From: Xaviernesmea oryzae
GTDB lineage: Bacteria; Pseudomonadota; Alphaproteobacteria; Rhizobiales; Rhizobiaceae
Assembly: GCF_900177415.1 (NCBI RefSeq)
Contig: NZ_FXAF01000003.1
Location: 462,863-526,862, forward strand
DNA: 64,000 bases
Reading direction: 5' to 3'
Shown in pieces: positions 46,118 to 54,226 of this stretch. Under the pieces are notes generated by a model. It had not been told where the DNA came from, ran no database searches, and was given only the letters and a program-made list of their open reading frames with translations. The position numbers and the translations under genes are program-made. Numbering within the stretch: position 1 is the stretch's first letter; each line of letters begins with the position of its first letter.

Positions 46118-47278
46118 TCAAACCGTTGGCATATCGAGTTCCCGCATGATTTCCTCCGTGTGTTCGCCCAAGCGAGGCGGCGGCCGGTCGATGCCCGGCG
46201 CATCTTGTGCAAACAGGAAACCCGCGTTCAAGACCTCGACCTGCTCCAAGGAAAAGCCCGGAAATGCGACCGGCAGCTTGAGATGCCGGTCGGTCAGGTG
46301 GGACTGGGCCGCGACATCGGGGATTTCGCGCACCACGCCGGCCGCCACGCTGACGGCATTCAGCAACGGCTCCCATTCCTCCGCCGTGCGCGACGCCAGC
46401 CCCTCGATGACCGACTCGCGAAGAGATCCGGCATTTTCGATCCGTGATTTCCGGTCGGCATAGCGAGGATCGGCGATCAGGTCAGGGCGCCCGATGGCTT
46501 TGCAGAGACGTTCGAACTGCTCCTGACGCACGGCACCTAGGGTGATGCTGCCCTGTTTCGTCGGGAATGTGTCGGCGGTGGGCGACATGCTGAATCCCCG
46601 GTTGCCCTGCTTTTCGGGTTTTATGCCGTTGATCAGATAGGGCCCGAGGATGGAGATCATCATGACAAGCGCGGCATCGAACATCGCCACGTCGATATAT
46701 TGGCCCTCTCCGGAACGCTCGCGCCGCAGCAGCGAGGACATGATGGCGAATGCCGCCAGAAGGCCGGTGAACGTATCGACGACCGGAAAGCCGATGCGGA
46801 TCGGCGGCGTGCTCGGCTCGCCCGTCAGGCTCATAAGGCCGGACGTGCTTTGAATGATCTGATCGATCGCCGGATTGTTCCTCAGCTCTCCGAACTGGCC
46901 ATACCCGGAAATCGAGCAATAGATGATGTTCGGATTGAGCTTCCTGCAGGTTTCATGACTGAGCCCCAACCTGTCCATAACGCCTGGCCGGAAATTTTCG
47001 ACCACCACGTCGCATGTCGCGAGCAGCCGCCGGGCGCTCTCAAGTCCGGCCTCGCTCTTCAGATCGAGGGCGATCGACCGTTTGCCGGCATTCACGGCAA
47101 TGAAGGGCGGGGCCATGCCGCTCTGGTCGGTGCCGTAATTGCGCATCGTATCGCCGCCTTCCGGCGACTCGATCTTGATGACATCCGCACCCATCAGGCA
47201 GAGGAAGTGCGTGGCAATCGGTCCGGAAAGAACGTGCGTGAAGTCCGCGATGCGGATGCCGGACAATACCTTTGACAA
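46118..47278 (-). CDS. Class III CoA-transferase (CaiB/BaiF family)
   Basis: A 386-residue protein: MSKVLSGIRIADFTHVLSGPIATHFLCLMGADVIKIESPEGGD, then VENFRPGVMDRLGL and NPAIDQIIQSTSGLMSLTGEP with the catalytic Asp. Family members move CoA between carboxylic acids (formyl-, succinyl-, carnitine-CoA). It is the last gene of the minus-strand operon, 28 bases after the enoyl-CoA hydratase, suggesting that a carboxylate made by the upstream enzymes is activated to its CoA ester and then hydrated. Donor and acceptor cannot be read from sequence. Confidence 0.9.
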   Translation of the reverse strand: MSKVLSGIRIADFTHVLSGPIATHFLCLMGADVIKIESPEGGDTMRNYGTDQSGMAPPFIAVNAGKRSIALDLKSEAGLESARRLLATCDVVVENFRPGVMDRLGLSHETCRKLNPNIIYCSISGYGQFGELRNNPAIDQIIQSTSGLMSLTGEPSTPPIRIGFPVVDTFTGLLAAFAIMSSLLRRERSGEGQYIDVAMFDAALVMMISILGPYLINGIKPEKQGNRGFSMSPTADTFPTKQGSITLGAVRQEQFERLCKAIGRPDLIADPRYADRKSRIENAGSLRESVIEGLASRTAEEWEPLLNAVSVAAGVVREIPDVAAQSHLTDRHLKLPVAFPGFSLEQVEVLNAGFLFAQDAPGIDRPPPRLGEHTEEIMRELDMPTV

Positions 47279-47306
47279 GATCAGCTCCTATGGCTTTCGG
47301 GCATGA

Positions 47307-48104
47307 TTAATCGCGGGCCGCGGGATAGGCACCCGTAAAGCGCGGCTTTCGCCGCTCCTTGAAGGCCACCTTTGCCTCCCGGCCATCGGGTGTCAGCGCC
47401 AGGTAGCGCTGCATCGGGGCGCCCGCATCGAGATGCGCGGAGAACCCGGCGGAATCGAGAAGGATGTTGGTCGCCGCCTTCGTGTAGCGTACGGCGAGCG
47501 GCGGCACTTGCGCCAGTTCCTGCGCATAATCTTCGACCGCCGCTTCGAACTCTTCGGCAGGGACGCAAGCATTGATGAGCCCCCACTCCTCGGCCTGCTG
47601 GGCGGGAACGCGCCGTCCGAGCAGGGACATTTCCAGCGACCTGGCGCGGCCAATGGTGAACAGAAAGGCGCCGCCGCTGTGGTTGCCTGCCTGGATCTCG
47701 CGCATCTGGAAGAATGCCGTGTCGACTGCGACGATCAGGTCGCAGGCGGCGGCGAGATAGCAGCCGCCCCCGATCGCCGGGCCGTTGACCGCGGCGATGA
47801 CCGGCTTGAAATTGCGCTGGATGCGCTGCCGGGCGGCGACATTCCAACGACCGTAGGCGTCGAGCTCGGCGGCGCCGGCGCTGCGGGTGAAGCCGATGTC
47901 CTGTCCGGCGCTGAAGACATCGCCGACGCCGGAGAGGATGGCGCAGCGGCAATCCGGATCATTTTCCACCAGATCGAAGGCTGCGACCAGTTCCTTGAAG
48001 GTCTCCAGGTCGTGGGCGTTGCGCACATCGGGGCGGTTGATCAGTATCTTCCAAACAGGCCCGTCTGCCTCGAGGAGAAGCGTTTTGAAATCTGCCTTGG
48101 GCAA
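47307..48104 (-). CDS. Enoyl-CoA hydratase/isomerase family protein
   Basis: A 265-residue crotonase-fold protein. The CoA-binding and oxyanion segments are FSAGQDIGF and AAVNGPAIGGGCYLAAACDLIVA. A Glu in FFQMREIQAGNHSGG and another in RSLEMSLLG are at the usual catalytic positions, though the surrounding residues are unusual for a plain hydratase. It lies between the ABC ATPase and the CoA-transferase in the operon and probably acts on that enzyme's product. Hydratase, isomerase or hydrolase activity are all possible in this superfamily. Confidence 0.85.
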   Translation of the reverse strand: MPKADFKTLLLEADGPVWKILINRPDVRNAHDLETFKELVAAFDLVENDPDCRCAILSGVGDVFSAGQDIGFTRSAGAAELDAYGRWNVAARQRIQRNFKPVIAAVNGPAIGGGCYLAAACDLIVAVDTAFFQMREIQAGNHSGGAFLFTIGRARSLEMSLLGRRVPAQQAEEWGLINACVPAEEFEAAVEDYAQELAQVPPLAVRYTKAATNILLDSAGFSAHLDAGAPMQRYLALTPDGREAKVAFKERRKPRFTGAYPAARD

Positions 48105-48138
48105 TCGACTATCCTTTCATTCGCAGGAGATTGAAATT

Positions 48139-49296
48139 TCAGTCGGCGCTGCGCGCCTCGCGCGGAACCCAGGTCAGATCCCGCGGGTCGATGAACACCG
48201 CCGTTTCGCCCGTGCCGGTCACCGACGTCGCCCCGTGCGGAACGTCGCAGACGAGTTCGACCTCTCCCGACCGCAGCCGCACCTCGGATTTCGCACCGAG
48301 GAAATCCCGATGGATGGTTTCGGCGGGAAAGTGGTTGTCGAGCCGGCTGTCGGCGCGCGGACGCAATGCGAGGCGCTCGGGGCGCATCACCAGATCAACC
48401 TTCGCTCCTTTGCTGAGAGAGGAGCGCTTCGCGTGCTCGTCCTTCAGCACGAATTGCGGGCTGCCTGCGAGTACCGGGCTAACAAGTGCGATCTCGTCGC
48501 CCCGCATGTCGACGACCTCGGCCGCGATGAAATTTGCCGGCCCCAGGAAGCGGGCGACGAAGCGGTTCGCCGGATTGTCGTAGAGCTCGACCGGGGCGCC
48601 GAGCTGGTCGATCCGTCCCTTGTCGAGAACGGCGATCCGGTCCGACATGGACAGCGCCTCCGAGCAGTCATGCGTGACATAAAGCGTCGTGGTGCCGAGT
48701 TCCCTGTGAAGCCGCATGATCTCGGCCCGCATGCGCGCCCGCAGCACCGAATCGAGGTTGCTCAAAGGCTCGTCGAGGAGCAGCACCTTGGGCCGGGTGG
48801 CGAGCGCGCGGGCGAGTGCCACACGCTGCTGCTGTCCACCGGAAAGACCGGTGGCGCCACGGCCTGCGAATTCGCCGAGACCAACGAGGTCGAGCATCTC
48901 GTCGACACGCCGCTTCACCTCCGGAAAGGCAACGCCCGCGCGCCGCAACCCGTATGCCACGTTGTCGAAGACAGTCATGTGCGGCCACACGGCGTAGGAC
49001 TGGAAGACCATGTTGACGTTGCGATGCTCGGGGCGGACGTGGTTCGCGCCGTCCGACACAACCCTGTCGCCGATCACGATCGTACCGGAATCGGCTTTAT
49101 GCAGTCCGGCAACGCAACGCAGCGTCGTGCTCTTTCCACATCCGCTCGGCCCCAGAAGCGTCATGAACTCCGATGGCTGTACGGAGAGATCGAGGCCGTG
49201 CACGACCTGATTGCCTTCGTAGCTGACGACCAGATTGGTGACTTCCAGACCTGAGGTTTGCGGTTGCGATAGGTGGACGCTGGAGGGCTGAGCCAT
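48139..49296 (-). CDS. ABC transporter ATPase, iron/putrescine (FbpC/PotA) type
   Basis: A 385-residue ATPase. Walker A is GPSGCGKST, the signature LSGGQQQRVALARAL and Walker B VLLLDEPLSNLD. The C-terminal third is a TOBE-type regulatory domain (FLGPANFIAAEVVDMRGDE onward). It follows the fused permease after 30 bases and belongs with the binding protein at 55677-56777. Transporters of this class carry ferric ions, phosphonates, polyamines or small carboxylates. Confidence 0.9.
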   Translation of the reverse strand: MAQPSSVHLSQPQTSGLEVTNLVVSYEGNQVVHGLDLSVQPSEFMTLLGPSGCGKSTTLRCVAGLHKADSGTIVIGDRVVSDGANHVRPEHRNVNMVFQSYAVWPHMTVFDNVAYGLRRAGVAFPEVKRRVDEMLDLVGLGEFAGRGATGLSGGQQQRVALARALATRPKVLLLDEPLSNLDSVLRARMRAEIMRLHRELGTTTLYVTHDCSEALSMSDRIAVLDKGRIDQLGAPVELYDNPANRFVARFLGPANFIAAEVVDMRGDEIALVSPVLAGSPQFVLKDEHAKRSSLSKGAKVDLVMRPERLALRPRADSRLDNHFPAETIHRDFLGAKSEVRLRSGEVELVCDVPHGATSVTGTGETAVFIDPRDLTWVPREARSAD

Positions 49297-49326
49297 TGTC
49301 GAATGCTCCGGTTTCGGTTTCGTTCG

Positions 49327-51078
49327 CTACATCGTGCTCTTGGTGGTGCTGACGCCGAGGACCAGCCGCGCAAGAATGATGCCGAGGATCATGAGAACGG
49401 TCTGAACCATGCCGACCACCGCGGCCTGCGCGAGCGATCCGTCGGCCTGGTAGTTCCACGACAGAACCGACAAAAGCAGCGACGACGGTGAGTAGAGAAG
49501 GATCGACGTATTCACCTCCCGCACCGTGAAGACGTAGATGAGGATGAAGGCGGAAAAGACCGAAGGGCGGATCAAAGGCGCCAGGATGGAGAACAGCACC
49601 TGCAGGCGCGATGCGCCGTTGATCTGCGCGGCCTCCTCGAGTGCCACGTCGATCTGCTTCAATCCGTTGCTGGTAATGCGCACGGTATGAGCCAGGTAAT
49701 GGGCCACGAGTGCCACCGCGATCAGCCACACCGTGCCGTAGAGCGGGGTGCGGATGTAGATGACGAAGACGCCCGTCGCGAAGACGATGCCACTGATGGC
49801 GATCGGCGCTGTCGCGATATAGGTCGCAAGTCCCGCGCCCGGCAGCTTCAGTCGTTCATGCAGGTAGACGAGCAGAAGACCGATCACCACGCAGATCGCG
49901 GGCACGATCATCGCGAGCTCGATCGTGTTGAAGATCGCGCTGCGGACATCGGGCTGCGCGATGACGGTCATCACGTTGTACAGCGTGAATTCCGTGGTCG
50001 CGAGATCGCCTGTGCGAAATCGGGTGAAGCAGATGAACAGCAGCGCCAGATAAGGCAGGATCACCGAGATGAAGGTGTAGATCCCGAAGACGGCGAGGAT
50101 CGGGAATTTCCACCGGCCGGGATTGATGCGTCGGGTCGCGAAGCCCCGGCCGGTCACGGTGACGAACCTGCTGGCGCTGCGCACGCTGCGGCGATAGAAA
50201 TAGAAGGCCGTCAAACTGACGATGATCATCATCGTGCCGATCGCGGTTGCGCGGGAAAAATCCTGCGGGAAGCCGTAGATGGCCTCATAGAGATGAACGG
50301 CGAGCGGCTCGTAGGCGCCCTGCGCGCCGAGCACCGCCGGAACCGAAAACTCGCCAGACGCCAGGATCGAGATAAACAGGATCGAGGACAGGGACGAGGA
50401 CCGCAAGAGCGGCAGCACGATCCGCAAGGCCGTGTTCGGCACGCTGCCCCCGCACATGTAGGAGGCTTCTTCCAGGTTGGCGTCGGTATTTCTCAACGCG
50501 CTCGACAGAAACAGGAAGCCGTAGGGCACATAGTGGAAGATCATCACGAAAGCGATGCCGGTCAGGGACATCACGTCGAACCGCATCCATTCCGGCGCGT
50601 TCATCATGGCCAAAAGGTCGTTGAGGATACCGGAGCGGGGCGCGGCGAGCGCGACCCAGGCGATCGCCCCGACGAGCGGTGACAGAAACAGGGGAATGAC
50701 GATCAGCATCTCCAGGAAGCCCGCGGCCGGCAGCCGGAGGCGGGTGACCACCCAGGCCAGCAATCCGCCAAGGGCGGTGGAGGCGACGGCGACCAGGACG
50801 GACATGGCGATCGTCTGCCATGCGGCGTGCCAGATTTCGGCCGACGTGTAGACGGAGCGGACCGCGGCGAAGGTAAGGCCGGAGGTGACGTCGAGCGGAT
50901 CGTTGAGAACCGCGCTGATAATCACAAAGGCGACCGGCAGGCCGACGAACAGGGTCATGAGGATCAGCAGCGTGCCGATCGCCCCGTAGTCCAGAACGCC
51001 TCTCAGCGCATTGCCCAGTCGGGAACCTGCCTCAAGCGGCATTCGCCCGTGTGCGGAAAAATCCATCGCCGTGCTCAT
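49327..51078 (-). CDS. ABC transporter permease, fused double-domain (FbpB-like)
   Basis: A 583-residue inner-membrane protein with about 12 membrane helices in two homologous halves. Each half has a coupling-helix region (NLEEASYMCGGSVPNTALRIVLPLL and VALEEAAQINGASRLQVLFSILAPL). Such fused permeases are normal in FbpB/AfuB-type importers. It overlaps the small aconitase-like subunit gene by 4 bases, so transport and catabolism are translated together. Confidence 0.9.
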   Translation of the reverse strand: MSTAMDFSAHGRMPLEAGSRLGNALRGVLDYGAIGTLLILMTLFVGLPVAFVIISAVLNDPLDVTSGLTFAAVRSVYTSAEIWHAAWQTIAMSVLVAVASTALGGLLAWVVTRLRLPAAGFLEMLIVIPLFLSPLVGAIAWVALAAPRSGILNDLLAMMNAPEWMRFDVMSLTGIAFVMIFHYVPYGFLFLSSALRNTDANLEEASYMCGGSVPNTALRIVLPLLRSSSLSSILFISILASGEFSVPAVLGAQGAYEPLAVHLYEAIYGFPQDFSRATAIGTMMIIVSLTAFYFYRRSVRSASRFVTVTGRGFATRRINPGRWKFPILAVFGIYTFISVILPYLALLFICFTRFRTGDLATTEFTLYNVMTVIAQPDVRSAIFNTIELAMIVPAICVVIGLLLVYLHERLKLPGAGLATYIATAPIAISGIVFATGVFVIYIRTPLYGTVWLIAVALVAHYLAHTVRITSNGLKQIDVALEEAAQINGASRLQVLFSILAPLIRPSVFSAFILIYVFTVREVNTSILLYSPSSLLLSVLSWNYQADGSLAQAAVVGMVQTVLMILGIILARLVLGVSTTKSTM

Positions 51079-51617
51079 GTGTTCGTCGCCCCGAGATCGC
51101 TGCCGGTCCGCCGCACGAGCGGGATGATCCCGCCGGCCGCCAGCATTCGAAGAAGGAAGGGATCGACCGGGTTGCCTTGCAGGGCTTGGCCGGTGGTCTC
51201 GTTGCGGACCGTCCCGCTCTCAAGATCGACTGAGACGACGTCTCCGTCCCTGGCGAGCCTGCTGGCGCCCGGGCATTCGATGATCGGCAGGCCGATTTCG
51301 TAGCAATTGCGCAGAAACGTCCGGGCGAAGCTTTCGGCCACGATGCACCCCACGCCGGCTGCCTGGATCGCCTTAGGCGCGATCGCGCGGCCTGATGACT
51401 GGCCGAAATGGACACCGGCGACGATGAGATCGCCCGGTCTTACATTCGCGGGAAATTCCGGCTTCAGTTCCTCCAGCACGTGCTTCAGCACGACCTCCAT
51501 GGGGCTGAAGACCACCTTCGTCGCGACGATCTGGTCGGTCGGCACGTTGTCTCCGAACATCCATGCCCTGCCTCGCCGGGCCGTCTGGAAGGCCCTGGTT
51601 TCGGTGCTGCTCGTCAT
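51075..51617 (-). CDS. Aconitase-superfamily small subunit (LeuD-like), divergent
   Basis: A 180-residue swivel-domain protein. FGDNVPTDQIVATKV corresponds to the GDNIDTDQI start of LeuD, and GVHFGQSSGRAIAPKAI plus IVAESFARTFLRNCYEIGLP to the region with the catalytic Ser. The usual GSSRE is altered to SSGRA, one residue shorter. The gene is joined to the large subunit gene by a one-base overlap (51617). With the changes in the large subunit, it is unlikely to be isopropylmalate isomerase. The substrate is unknown; a small hydroxy-acid or polycarboxylate is the general expectation. Confidence 0.8.
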   Translation of the reverse strand: MTSSTETRAFQTARRGRAWMFGDNVPTDQIVATKVVFSPMEVVLKHVLEELKPEFPANVRPGDLIVAGVHFGQSSGRAIAPKAIQAAGVGCIVAESFARTFLRNCYEIGLPIIECPGASRLARDGDVVSVDLESGTVRNETTGQALQGNPVDPFLLRMLAAGGIIPLVRRTGSDLGATNT

Positions 51618-52870
51618 CAGATGAACTCCCTCGGATCGACAATCTTTCCGGCCGCCGCGGCAGCCGCGACGGACAGGGCGGAGGCAAGGAACATCTGCGC
51701 CTTGGGGCTGCCATTGCGGCCGGGGAAATTGCGGACATGGGTGGAGATCATGCTCTCTCCCTCCGCCATCGCGCCCATGTTGACGGCCTGGTTGGAGCCG
51801 GTGCTCGCGGGGAACCAGGTCGCGCCCTGTTCATGCAAGAGCGCGGCCTGACCCGATTTCATGGCCTCGCGGAAAATGTGGCGATTGCCGGGAACGAGGT
51901 TGAAATTGACATGGTCGTTCTTGCGCCGTTGGCGCAGCACCTGCGCGGCCATCTCGAAATCGACGAGCCTGCCGCCGCCATGGCCGCCGAGCTCGGCCCA
52001 TTGCACGGGCGTTCCGGCATATTCGCGGATGGGTGCGACATTGCCGACCGTCGGCGGGAAACAGATCTGCGGTTCGAGCTTGCCGACGTCCCAGCGCCAT
52101 TCGGCCGCATAGGTCGTCCCGGGATCATCGGTGACGATCTCGTAGTCCTCAAGGCCGAGCCCGTTGGCGAAATCGATCGTCGTCCTGTCGGGTTCGATAT
52201 AGGCGGCCTTGGCCCCGACATCGACGGCCATCAGCGTGAACAGCCAGCGGTCCCAGAAGGAGAGCGACTGGATGTATTCGCCGCAGAACTTGATCGCCTG
52301 ATAGTTGATCTTCCCCTCGCCGATCTCGGCGCAGAGCCAGAGCGCGACGTCGCGGGCCGTCGTTCCGGGCATGGTCTGCCCCGTGAGTTCGATGCGGATG
52401 GTCTCCGGCACCCGGAACCACGCCTTCGAGAAGGGCATCACCGTCGCGGCATAGGAATCGTTGCCGAGCGCTGCGCAGAAGCAGCCCATCACCCCTTGCA
52501 CCGGCGAATGGCTGTCGGATCCCACCACCAGCGCGCCCGGCTTGATATGGCCGTTCTGCATCGCGACGTTATGGATGTTGCCGCTGCCGCAATCATAGAG
52601 CGGCATGCCATGCTCGTAGCAGAACCTGCGGTTTGCGAGCAGCACGGCGGCCTTCTCCTCGCTCGGCGGCGAGAACTGATGGTCGAAGACGGTGACGATG
52701 CGTTCGGGATGAGCAATCTTGCCGCCGACCTTCTTCTCGAAAACCTCCCGGCAACTGCGGGCCGACAGATCGTGAAGCAGCGCGCAATCGACTTCGGCGA
52801 CGACGATATCACCCGGCGCGACGGACTTGCGCCCGCTCCCCTTCGCAAGGATTTTTTCGATCAGATTCAT
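51617..52870 (-). CDS. Aconitase-superfamily large subunit (LeuC-like) lacking the Fe-S cysteines
   Basis: A 417-residue LeuC-like protein. Superfamily landmarks are kept: VFDHQFSPPSEEKAA, GALVVGSDSHSPVQGVMGCF and GESMISTHVRNFPGRNG. But the three cysteines that hold the [4Fe-4S] cluster are gone: the SCTNGR site reads GGHGGGR, and the GCxxCLG site reads PASTGSN. A His stands where the first Cys should be. The protein is otherwise full length with no frameshift, so it seems to be a working enzyme with another cofactor or mechanism. It sits between the MmgE/PrpD gene and its small subunit. Confidence 0.82.
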   Translation of the reverse strand: MNLIEKILAKGSGRKSVAPGDIVVAEVDCALLHDLSARSCREVFEKKVGGKIAHPERIVTVFDHQFSPPSEEKAAVLLANRRFCYEHGMPLYDCGSGNIHNVAMQNGHIKPGALVVGSDSHSPVQGVMGCFCAALGNDSYAATVMPFSKAWFRVPETIRIELTGQTMPGTTARDVALWLCAEIGEGKINYQAIKFCGEYIQSLSFWDRWLFTLMAVDVGAKAAYIEPDRTTIDFANGLGLEDYEIVTDDPGTTYAAEWRWDVGKLEPQICFPPTVGNVAPIREYAGTPVQWAELGGHGGGRLVDFEMAAQVLRQRRKNDHVNFNLVPGNRHIFREAMKSGQAALLHEQGATWFPASTGSNQAVNMGAMAEGESMISTHVRNFPGRNGSPKAQMFLASALSVAAAAAAGKIVDPREFI

Positions 52871-52888
52871 CGAGATGCCCTTCCTTCT

Positions 52889-54226
52889 TCAATCATTGTG
52901 GCCGACGGGGAAGCGTGGCGCGGCGCCGGGCAGGTCCCAGCGCCAGCCCCTGGCGAGATGGGGCGGCCACAACTCGGCAAACTTGGCGGAGAGATCTTGA
53001 GGCCGCAGCGGCACGGGATTGTCCTGTTCCGCCGCAAGAACCGTTCCGTCATCGAGCGCGACGGTGATCCGGCTCGAAAACCGGACGGGGAATGCCCTGT
53101 TGGCCGCCGCATCCTCCTCGACATTCGTCCTGCCGATCAGCCGGTGGACGGTCGCGTCGGACAGCAGACGCTCGAAATCGGCGTGGCCAAGACGTCCAGC
53201 GGCGAGAACCGCGGCGATCGCGAAGGCGGCGCTGTGATCGGCGGTTTCGCGGTTCATCGCCGCACCCACCGGATGGGCCTTGCCGCCCACCATGTCGACG
53301 GCCTGCTTGAACGTATGGACCGTGACCGACTGGATGCTGTCGAGCCTGTCCGCAAGCCGCGGCCGCAATTCGGCGGCAAGCTGCAGCATGCCCTGGATGA
53401 AGATCTGGGCTGGATGCGCCTTGAGGATGATGCGCGTCATACGAGACCCGCCCTCGGCATCGAGGGCGAGCGGACCGGAAACGGTCGCGAGGAAGCCCTC
53501 GTCGCCCCCGTAGACATTGTCCGGGGCGAGGAAGCCCGCCTCCGCCATGCGAGCGGCGAACAATCCCTTGAGCGCACCGCGGGCCGACGCGATGGCTTTC
53601 CAGTCGGAAAGCTTCCCCTGGCGTACGGCCCTGAGCGTCGCGGCATCGAGCGCCGCGATCCTGAGCGCCCGTGCCGACGCCTCCTCGTCGAGAGAGAGCA
53701 GCCAGGCCGCGCCGGCCGCCGCGCCGATCGGGCTCAAGGTCGATCCGTCGAAACCACGGCGCCTGAGGTCGGCCTGATCGGCCATGCGGCAGACGACTTC
53801 ATAGACGACGCCGGCCGCCTCGATGAGCCGATCCCAAGCGATCGCGCGTTCTTCCGCGAGCGCCACCAGGGCCGCCAGCAGATCGCTCGGATGGATGATG
53901 GCGCGGGCGACATAGGTGTCGTTCCAATCGAGGTAACGCGCCGCGACGGCGTTGCGCAGAGCGGCCGTGTCCGTATCCGCCTTCTCGCCGGTCGCCCAGA
54001 TGGTCGCCGCACCGCCGGCTGAGGGCGAAAGCCCTCTCAGGCGGCTGACCGTTCCGCCATGCTTGTCGGCAAGCGCTTCGGCGCCGAGCGCGCAGGCAAG
54101 CGTGTCTGCGAGGCACAGCACCACTGCCTCACGATCGGCTATCCGGGCGAGGACCGGCAGAAGCGCGGCGATCTCGATTGAGAGATCAGGACGGTCGGAC
54201 GTGGCAGTCGCTTCCTGAGCGCTCAT
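52889..54226 (-). CDS. MmgE/PrpD family protein
   Basis: A 445-residue MmgE/PrpD-fold protein. AVAARYLDWNDTYVARAIIHPSDLLAALVALAEE is the family's helical-domain motif, followed by a C-terminal segment with AHPAQIFIQGMLQLAAEL and VGGKAHPVGAAMNRETADHSAAFAIAA. Known members include 2-methylcitrate dehydratase (PrpD), cis-aconitate decarboxylase and iminodisuccinate epimerase. The pairing with a fumarase-superfamily lyase (overlap of 4 bases at 54223) makes an epimerase-plus-lyase system one possibility. The gene set does not look like a methylcitrate cycle, since no citrate synthase or PrpB is present. Confidence 0.82.
   Translation of the reverse strand: MSAQEATATSDRPDLSIEIAALLPVLARIADREAVVLCLADTLACALGAEALADKHGGTVSRLRGLSPSAGGAATIWATGEKADTDTAALRNAVAARYLDWNDTYVARAIIHPSDLLAALVALAEERAIAWDRLIEAAGVVYEVVCRMADQADLRRRGFDGSTLSPIGAAAGAAWLLSLDEEASARALRIAALDAATLRAVRQGKLSDWKAIASARGALKGLFAARMAEAGFLAPDNVYGGDEGFLATVSGPLALDAEGGSRMTRIILKAHPAQIFIQGMLQLAAELRPRLADRLDSIQSVTVHTFKQAVDMVGGKAHPVGAAMNRETADHSAAFAIAAVLAAGRLGHADFERLLSDATVHRLIGRTNVEEDAAANRAFPVRFSSRITVALDDGTVLAAEQDNPVPLRPQDLSAKFAELWPPHLARGWRWDLPGAAPRFPVGHND

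Noticed and set aside
51075..52870. True leucine-biosynthesis isopropylmalate isomerase
   Set aside because: The Fe-S cysteines are missing, the small subunit loop is changed, and the context is catabolic with a transporter.
51563..54022. Open frame of about 819 codons on the plus strand
   Set aside because: Opposite strand of the LeuC-like and MmgE/PrpD genes; no recognisable protein.
52889..54226. Methylcitrate cycle (PrpD)
   Set aside because: No methylcitrate synthase, PrpB or PrpR-like gene is near, and the neighbours are a lyase and an unusual aconitase-like pair.
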